From: Pseudomonadota bacterium
Lineage (GTDB): Bacteria > Pseudomonadota > Alphaproteobacteria > UBA2966 > CAIVPW01
DNA: 10,341 nt
Assembly (NCBI GenBank): GCA_027625125.1
Contig: JAQBXG010000043.1
Coordinates: 1-10,341, forward strand
Direction of reading: 5' to 3'
The notes under the pieces were generated by a model. The model saw only the letters and a list, made by a program, of their open reading frames with translations. It made no database searches and was not told the DNA's origin. This document shows, one piece after another, positions 6,794 through 10,341 of the stretch (position 1 is its first letter; every line of letters starts with the position of its first letter). The position numbers were made by a program, and so were the translations under genes.

Positions 6794-8500
6794 ATGGGAC
6801 AGCAGGACCTACACATTCACGAGTTGGTAGCGAAAATCAAACACGGCGACATTCGCCTGCCGGAAATGCAGCGCCAATATGTCTGGCGCAAAACCCGTGT
6901 CCGCGATCTCCTGGATTCGCTCTATCGCGGGTATCCGTCCGGAACAATCCTCACTTAGGAGACCAAAGAGGGGGTCGCGACGAGGGAATTTGCCGTAGAT
7001 CAGGACATTAAGGGGAAGAGCTTTCAGTTGCTCCTCGATGGACAGCAGCGCCTCACCTCGTTATCGGCGATCATTCGGGGCGAACAGGTTCATGTGCGAG
7101 GCCGGAAGCGGCCAATAGACATACTCTTCAATCTTGAGCATCCCGATGCGTTGGAGCTAGTCACCGAGGTCAACGAGGATGACGATACGGATGAGAACGA
7201 TGCGAGCGACGAAGAAGTTGCAGATGCGTCCGAGGACGAGATGCTGAAACGCTTTGACCGGATGGCGTTCGTTGTATCAAGCAAGAAGCTCGCCGCCATC
7301 CCCCACTGGGTATCCGTCACAAAAGTGTTCAGCGAGGCCAGCGATACCCCGTTCCTGAGGGCTGCCGGCGTCAGCACGATGGAGGATCCTCGCTACGACA
7401 AATACACAACCCGTCTCAAGCAGCTTCGTTCCATCAAGGACTATCAATACCGCGTCCACATTCTCGACCGTGACAAATCCTATGAGGAGATCACGGAGAT
7501 ATTCGTGCGGGTCAATTCGCTTGGCGCGAAGCTTCGTAGCTCGGACCTCGCCCTGGCGCAGATCACGGCGACATGGCGCGACTCACTCAAGATTTTTCAG
7601 GCGTTTGAAGAGACCTGCAAGGAGGAGGGTTTCGACCTCGGTCTCGGTATTCACCTGAAGAATCTGGTGTCGTTTGCGACAGGGCAATCCCGATTTCGGG
7701 CGGTTAGCGGCCTTAGCAAGGAGCGCATACAGAAGGGTTGGGAAAATGCGAAGCAAGGAATGGATTTCGCGCTCAACTTTCTCCGGAGCAACGCCCGCGT
7801 AGACAGCCTTGCCCTGCTGTCATCCCCGTACATGATCATCTCGATTGCGAGCTATGGCCACTTCAAGGACTACCATCTGACACCTGAAGAGGCGCGACTC
7901 TTGCGCTACTGGGTCCTTGTCGCCAATGCGAAGGCGCGCTATTCGCGCGGTTCATCGGAGACATTTCTCGACCAGGACCTTGCGGCCATACAGCGCGGGG
8001 CGGGAATCCCCTTCCTCCTCCAACTCCTTCGCACCCAGGTTGGACGGCTCGACGTACTCCCCGCCGATCTCGAAAACCGCAATAGCCGAAGCGCGTATTT
8101 CAAGACGATGTTCCTCGCGTTTCGCGCCGATGATGCGACCGATTGGCGCGACCAGCTTGTGATTTCATTGAAGCACTCGGGCGCTCAGCATTCGCTTCAG
8201 TTTCATCACATTTTTCCGCAAGGAGTGTTGAAGGAGCGCGATCTGTCCACCGCCAAAATCAACGACATCTGCAATCTATCCTTCATCAGCGGGCGGACGA
8301 ACCGGAAGATCAGCGACAAGGAACCGTCGCGCTACCTTCCGGACATTGTGAGAGAGCAAGGGGAGGGTGCGCTTGCCAAGCAATCCATTCCAACCGACGC
8401 GGCCCTTTGGCATGTGGACACTTACGATGCTTTTCTGGCCCGTCGCAGGCAGCTTGTCGCTGACCGGCTCAACGCATTTCTTGGGCATGATGTGGCCTAA
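6794..8500 (+). pseudogene. DUF262/HNH nuclease (GmrSD-like) with in-frame amber codon
   Basis: The frame from the ATG at 6794 to the TAA at 8498 would encode 568 residues but is broken by TAG at 6956-6958 (codon 55). Before it stands LPEMQRQYVW (22-31) and DLLDSLYRGYPSGTIL (38-53), the DUF262 N-terminus. After it come DGQQRLTSL (82-90), the nucleotide-binding motif of the family, and IFVRVNSLGAKLRSSDLALA (236-255). The C-terminus has LQFHHIFPQ (468-476) and INDICNLSFISGRTNRKIS, an HNH/DUF1524-like nuclease. GmrSD-type enzymes use NTP-dependent cleavage of modified phage DNA. Relatives normally have Trp where the TAG is (GTILxW), so TGG to TAG is the simple explanation. The intact part, 7028-8500 (490 aa from a TTG), keeps DGQQR and HNH but lacks the first DUF262 strands. 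An acidic stretch (127-149) is unusual. G+C is visibly lower than in neighbours, a sign of transfer. A type III Res remnant follows directly. Confidence 0.82.
7011..7030 (+). promoter_or_regulatory. Possible restart site (Shine-Dalgarno and TTG) after the amber codon
   Basis: AGGGGAAG at 7011-7018 stands nine bases before a TTG at 7028-7030 in the DUF262 frame. Ribosomes could restart here and make a 490-residue protein beginning just before DGQQR. Whether that shortened protein folds is doubtful, since it loses the QR..W N-terminal block. Confidence 0.3.
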
Positions 8501-8517
8501 CTGAAGGGGGTCGAGCA

Positions 8518-8650
8518 AAACTAGAATTTGATCCCTCACTCCAGTATCAGAACGACGTGATCGACTCGGTCATTGGCGCGCTTGACGGCAAACCCTACGT
8601 GCAGACCGGCGCGATGGCATTCCAGTCGTTGCAGATTGGCGGGCCGTTTA
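8518..8650 (+). pseudogene. N-terminal remnant of a type III restriction endonuclease (Res)
   Basis: About 44 codons in one frame read KLEFDPSLQYQNDVIDSVIG, then ALDGKPYVQTGAMAFQSLQI. This resembles the extreme N-terminus of type III restriction Res subunits and related helicase-nucleases (MKLxFDPxLxYQxDAIDSV...). It lies 17 bp behind the DUF262 stop with an AAGGGGG in between, as expected for the next gene of an operon, but no ATG, GTG or TTG stands where the start should be; GCA occupies it at 8515-8517. The frame runs into the right IS relic at 8651 and stops at 8677-8679. The helicase motifs and nuclease are absent. It is a clear fragment; the family call is moderate because so little is left. 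Confidence 0.5.
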
Positions 8651-8860
8651 CAGAGTCAGACTCCAAATTCATTCAATGATTTTCAATCTCTTGCTAGGCG
8701 ACTTGTTGTGCGCCGGTTGGACGCGATGAGGAGCGGCGTCGGCCGGCGTCGGCGAACAGACGGGCCAGTGTCGGGAAGCTCTTCCTCGGCATTTCTTACA
8801 AACCACAGAGAATCACCGGCCCCTGAAATCGCTCAGGTTGAATTTCGGTTGGGCGCTTGG
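8651..8860. mobile_element. IS5-family element relic, right copy (B)
   Basis: A 210-bp relic aligned with 6402-6782 in the same orientation: shared blocks include CAGAGTC, GTCGGCGAACAGA, GTCGGGAAGCTCT, ACAAACCACAGA and GGCCCCTGAAATC. Compared with the left copy about 170 bp are missing after 8782. On the minus strand it still reads SFPTLARLFADAG, the counterpart of the transposase piece in the left copy. Imperfect terminal inverted repeats are suggested by AAATTCA..GATTTTCA at the left end and the reverse complement of TGAAATC..TGAATTT at the right. It cuts the Res remnant and ends 12 bp from the methyltransferase stop codon. Confidence 0.68.
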
Positions 8861-8872
8861 GGATTCATCCCG

Positions 8873-9604
8873 TTACGGTGACAGGCAGGCGATAAACGCC
8901 ATCCGGCGCGGCAGCAACGGGAAATTTCCATAGGCGGTCGCGGTCGAAACTGAAAACCCCGCCGCGTCCAGCGCCTCCACGACCTCCTTCGGCCGCCAGA
9001 CCGCCACTTCGTGGGTCTCCCGCGAGCGGCGCCAGACGTCGGCGCCGGTCTCGCGAAACACCCACATTTCCCGCGTGACTTGCAGGCCCGCGACATCCTC
9101 GCGGTTGGCGTACAGTACCGCCCAGTCCGGGCCGGTGCGCCAGCCGCTCGTATCCAGCGCCGGCGCGCCTTCGACGATGCCGTCAAAGATCAAAAAGCCG
9201 CCGGGGCGAATGGACTTCGCCGCGCGTTCGAACAATGGCGCCAAAGGTTCGGGGCGACGGCCCCTCGCTACGTACCCCAACACTTCGCCCAACGCGGTGA
9301 TGGCGTCACACGGCGGCAGGTCGCAGGTGAACGCCGACCCCGCGATAGTATGCGCCCCAGGCGCCGCCGCGCGCGCCAACGCCAGCGCCGGGGCCGAAAT
9401 ATCGATGCCGACGGCGTGGTGGCCGGCGTCGACCAGCGCCCGCAACCAGATTCCGGTGCCGCAGCCCAGGTCGACGACGGTGCCGCCGCGGATGCCCGCC
9501 GCGGCAAGGGTGTCCAGCAGGAACGGGGCGGCCCCGCGGGCGTGGTCGCCAAAGCCCGCGTCGTGCACATACGCCAGATCGGCGCCGTAGAACCCGGTGC
9601 TCAC
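8873..9604 (-). CDS. Class I SAM-dependent methyltransferase (243 aa)
   Basis: A Rossmann-fold methyltransferase of the Methyltransf_11/25 type; substrate unknown. Motif I is VVDLGCGTG (residues 43-51), the acidic residue that binds the SAM ribose is Asp68 in AVGIDIS, and later conserved strands include DAITALGEVLGYV and RPGGFLIFDGI. The start is a GTG at 9604 that overlaps the hisI stop as GTGA, so the two genes are translationally coupled; the frame is open further upstream but only inside hisI. The protein begins STGFYGADLAYVHDAGFGDH, like small-molecule methyltransferases that start with a Tyr-rich segment. Co-translation with hisI does not reveal a role, since no histidine-pathway methylation is known to me. 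Its 3' end abuts the right IS relic but appears complete. Confidence 0.87.
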   Translation of the reverse strand: MSTGFYGADLAYVHDAGFGDHARGAAPFLLDTLAAAGIRGGTVVDLGCGTGIWLRALVDAGHHAVGIDISAPALALARAAAPGAHTIAGSAFTCDLPPCDAITALGEVLGYVARGRRPEPLAPLFERAAKSIRPGGFLIFDGIVEGAPALDTSGWRTGPDWAVLYANREDVAGLQVTREMWVFRETGADVWRRSRETHEVAVWRPKEVVEALDAAGFSVSTATAYGNFPLLPRRMAFIACLSP

Positions 9605-10011
9605 GCGCCGTACAGCGCGTCTGGCGATACCTCCGGATCGGTGAGGATCACGATCCTGCCATCCCGCACGCCGTGGAACCAGCAACTCCGCCGCCCGGTG
9701 TGACAGGCGACACCGTGCTGCTCCACCAACAGCAACAGCGCGTCCCCGTCGCAGTCGAGGCGGATTTCCACCACCCGCTGGGTCTGGCCCGACGACTCGC
9801 CCTTTCGCCACGGGGCCTGGCGCGAACGCGAATAGTAGTGCGCGGCGCCGCTCGCCAGCGTGCGTTCCACCGCTTCGCGATCCATCCAGGCAAGCATCAG
9901 GACCTGGCCGGAATCACGCTGCTGGACGACGGCGGGGACCAGGCCGTCGTCGTCCCACCGGATCGCGTCGGTCAGGGAGGCGCCAGCCTGCGGTGCGGGT
10001 GCGTCGGCCAT
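9601..10011 (-). CDS. hisI: Phosphoribosyl-AMP cyclohydrolase HisI (136 aa)
   Basis: Catalyses the third step of histidine synthesis, opening the adenine ring of phosphoribosyl-AMP, in the cytoplasm. Hallmarks are VLMLAWMDREA (37-47), HYYSRSRQAPWRKGESSGQT (58-77), the metal-binding DCDGD (86-90) and GVACHTGRRSCWF (100-112). The three cysteines C87, C103 and C110 have the 16- and 7-residue spacing of the zinc ligands described in the archaeal enzyme, and the Asp residues of DCDGD form the magnesium site. This is a single-domain HisI, not fused to HisE. The ATG at 10011 has a strong GAGGAG six bases upstream. It is separate from other his genes in this window, coupled to a methyltransferase gene, and divergent from a Zur-like gene, so zinc may influence its expression. 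Confidence 0.95.
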   Translation of the reverse strand: MADAPAPQAGASLTDAIRWDDDGLVPAVVQQRDSGQVLMLAWMDREAVERTLASGAAHYYSRSRQAPWRKGESSGQTQRVVEIRLDCDGDALLLLVEQHGVACHTGRRSCWFHGVRDGRIVILTDPEVSPDALYGA

Positions 10012-10086
10012 ATCGGTCTCCTCGGCGTCGAAGCTCTGCGTGCTATCGCACGGGCGGCGTCCCGATTGCCAGTCCGCCGCTTCGCT

Positions 10087-10133
10087 ATGTTATACTATTG
10101 CGTCGGGAGCGAGACAGGGTTATACTATTGCGT
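10087..10133. promoter_or_regulatory. Two Zur-box-like sites
   Basis: Site 1 (10087-10103) has a perfect left half ATGTTATA and a poor right half TATTGCGT against the Zur form ATGTTATAnTATAACAT. Site 2 (10117-10133) keeps GTTATA but starts with GG. They sit 30 bp apart between divergent hisI and zur genes, fitting zinc-dependent control of zur and possibly hisI. The match is imperfect, so this is a suggestion. Confidence 0.45.
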
Positions 10134-10148
10134 CGGGAGCGAGACAGG
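10089..10148. repeat. Perfect 2 x 30-bp tandem repeat between hisI and zur
   Basis: The unit starting GTTATACTATTGCGTCGGGA at 10089-10118 is repeated without a mismatch at 10119-10148, ending 6 bp before the zur start codon. Each unit holds a GTTATACTATTG core. The perfect identity points to a recent duplication or strong upkeep. Confidence 0.95.
10098..10126 (+). promoter_or_regulatory. Candidate zur promoter formed across the repeat units
   Basis: TTGCGT at 10098-10103 in the first unit and TATACT at 10121-10126 in the second are 17 bp apart, the ideal spacing. Neither unit alone holds this pair. A start near 10133 would give a leader of about 22 nt. A weaker alternative is TTGCCA (10066-10071) with TATACT at 10091-10096, 19 bp apart. 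Confidence 0.4.
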
Positions 10149-10154
10149 ACCGGG

Positions 10155-10341
10155 ATGGCAAGGAAAGCAGCGGCGCGGGGACGCAGTCACGATCACCACC
10201 GCTGCGTCGCCCAGGCGCTGGCGCGGGCGGAACAGGTGTGCCGCGCCCGGGGCGTGCGGTTGACGCCGTTGCGCCGCCGCGTCCTCGAACTGGTTTGGGA
10301 AGGCCATGCGCCGGTCGGCGCCTATGACATTCTGGATCGCC
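10155..10341 (+). CDS. zur: Zur/Fur-family metal regulator, 5' part
   Basis: The first 62 codons of a Fur-superfamily repressor; the gene runs off the right edge. The N-terminus reads MARKAAARGRSHDHHRCV, then a helical segment (AQALARAEQVCRARG) and the DNA-binding domain start VRLTPLRRRVLELVWEGHAP (34-53) with GAYDILDR, all typical of Fur-type winged helices. An N-terminal HDHxxC and the RLTPLRRRVLEL helix with AYDIL are usual for Zur rather than Fur, PerR or Irr, and the zinc-binding Cys pairs would lie beyond the edge. The ATG at 10155 has AGGA five bases upstream. It is divergent from hisI and preceded by the duplicated control element, so self-repression is likely. Assignment to Zur is probable, not proven. 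Confidence 0.8.
   Translation, partial: MARKAAARGRSHDHHRCVAQALARAEQVCRARGVRLTPLRRRVLELVWEGHAPVGAYDILDR

Noticed and set aside
6956..6958. Pyrrolysine or programmed read-through at the TAG
   Set aside because: No pyl genes or read-through signal are seen, and homologues are expected to have Trp, so a simple nonsense change is the more economical reading.
10089..10148. CRISPR array
   Set aside because: Two directly adjacent 30-bp units have no spacer between them and no cas gene is nearby.

Overview
The window looks like chromosomal DNA of a GC-rich alphaproteobacterium. G+C is very high in most lines, coding is dense with overlapping stops and starts, and the gene families (DUF2927 secreted protein, a Fur/Zur-type regulator with an HDHH...C N-terminus, ModABC, an LpxR-like outer-membrane protein) are common in that class. 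The species cannot be told from the sequence.

Layout. (a) 1-1591, minus strand: a membrane-anchored alpha/beta hydrolase followed by the 5' part of an LpxR-like (DUF2219) lipid A deacylase gene that runs off the left edge. (b) 1701-2639, plus strand: a secreted TPR protein, divergent from the hydrolase. (c) 6306-2647, minus strand: a compact run modA-modB-modC, then a secreted DUF2927 protein, then a small two-helix membrane protein. Ahead of modA lies a good sigma70-type promoter, with a ModE-type operator over the predicted transcription start. (d) 6402-8860: an inserted accessory segment of visibly lower G+C, bounded by two diverged, directly repeated relics of one IS5-like element. It holds a DUF262/HNH nuclease gene (GmrSD-like) with an in-frame amber codon at position 55, and directly behind it the first ~44 codons of what looks like a type III restriction endonuclease, cut off by the right-hand relic. 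(e) 10011-8873, minus strand: hisI, translationally coupled by a GTGA overlap to a class I SAM methyltransferase. (f) 10155 to the right edge, plus strand: the start of a Zur/Fur-family gene, preceded by a perfect 30-bp tandem duplication that carries Zur-box-like and -10-like sequence.

How the parts work together. ModABC imports molybdate and its promoter is probably repressed by ModE when molybdate is plentiful; no modE gene is in the window. The insert is best read as a decaying fragment of a defence island that landed between modA and the hisI operon. hisI and zur share one control region. HisI is a zinc enzyme and keeps its three-cysteine zinc set, so zinc-responsive control of hisI is an attractive but unproven idea.

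No tRNA, rRNA or CRISPR array was recognised. I found no entirely new system. The most informative points are the IS-bracketed broken defence cassette, the ModE operator, and the duplicated control element in front of zur.
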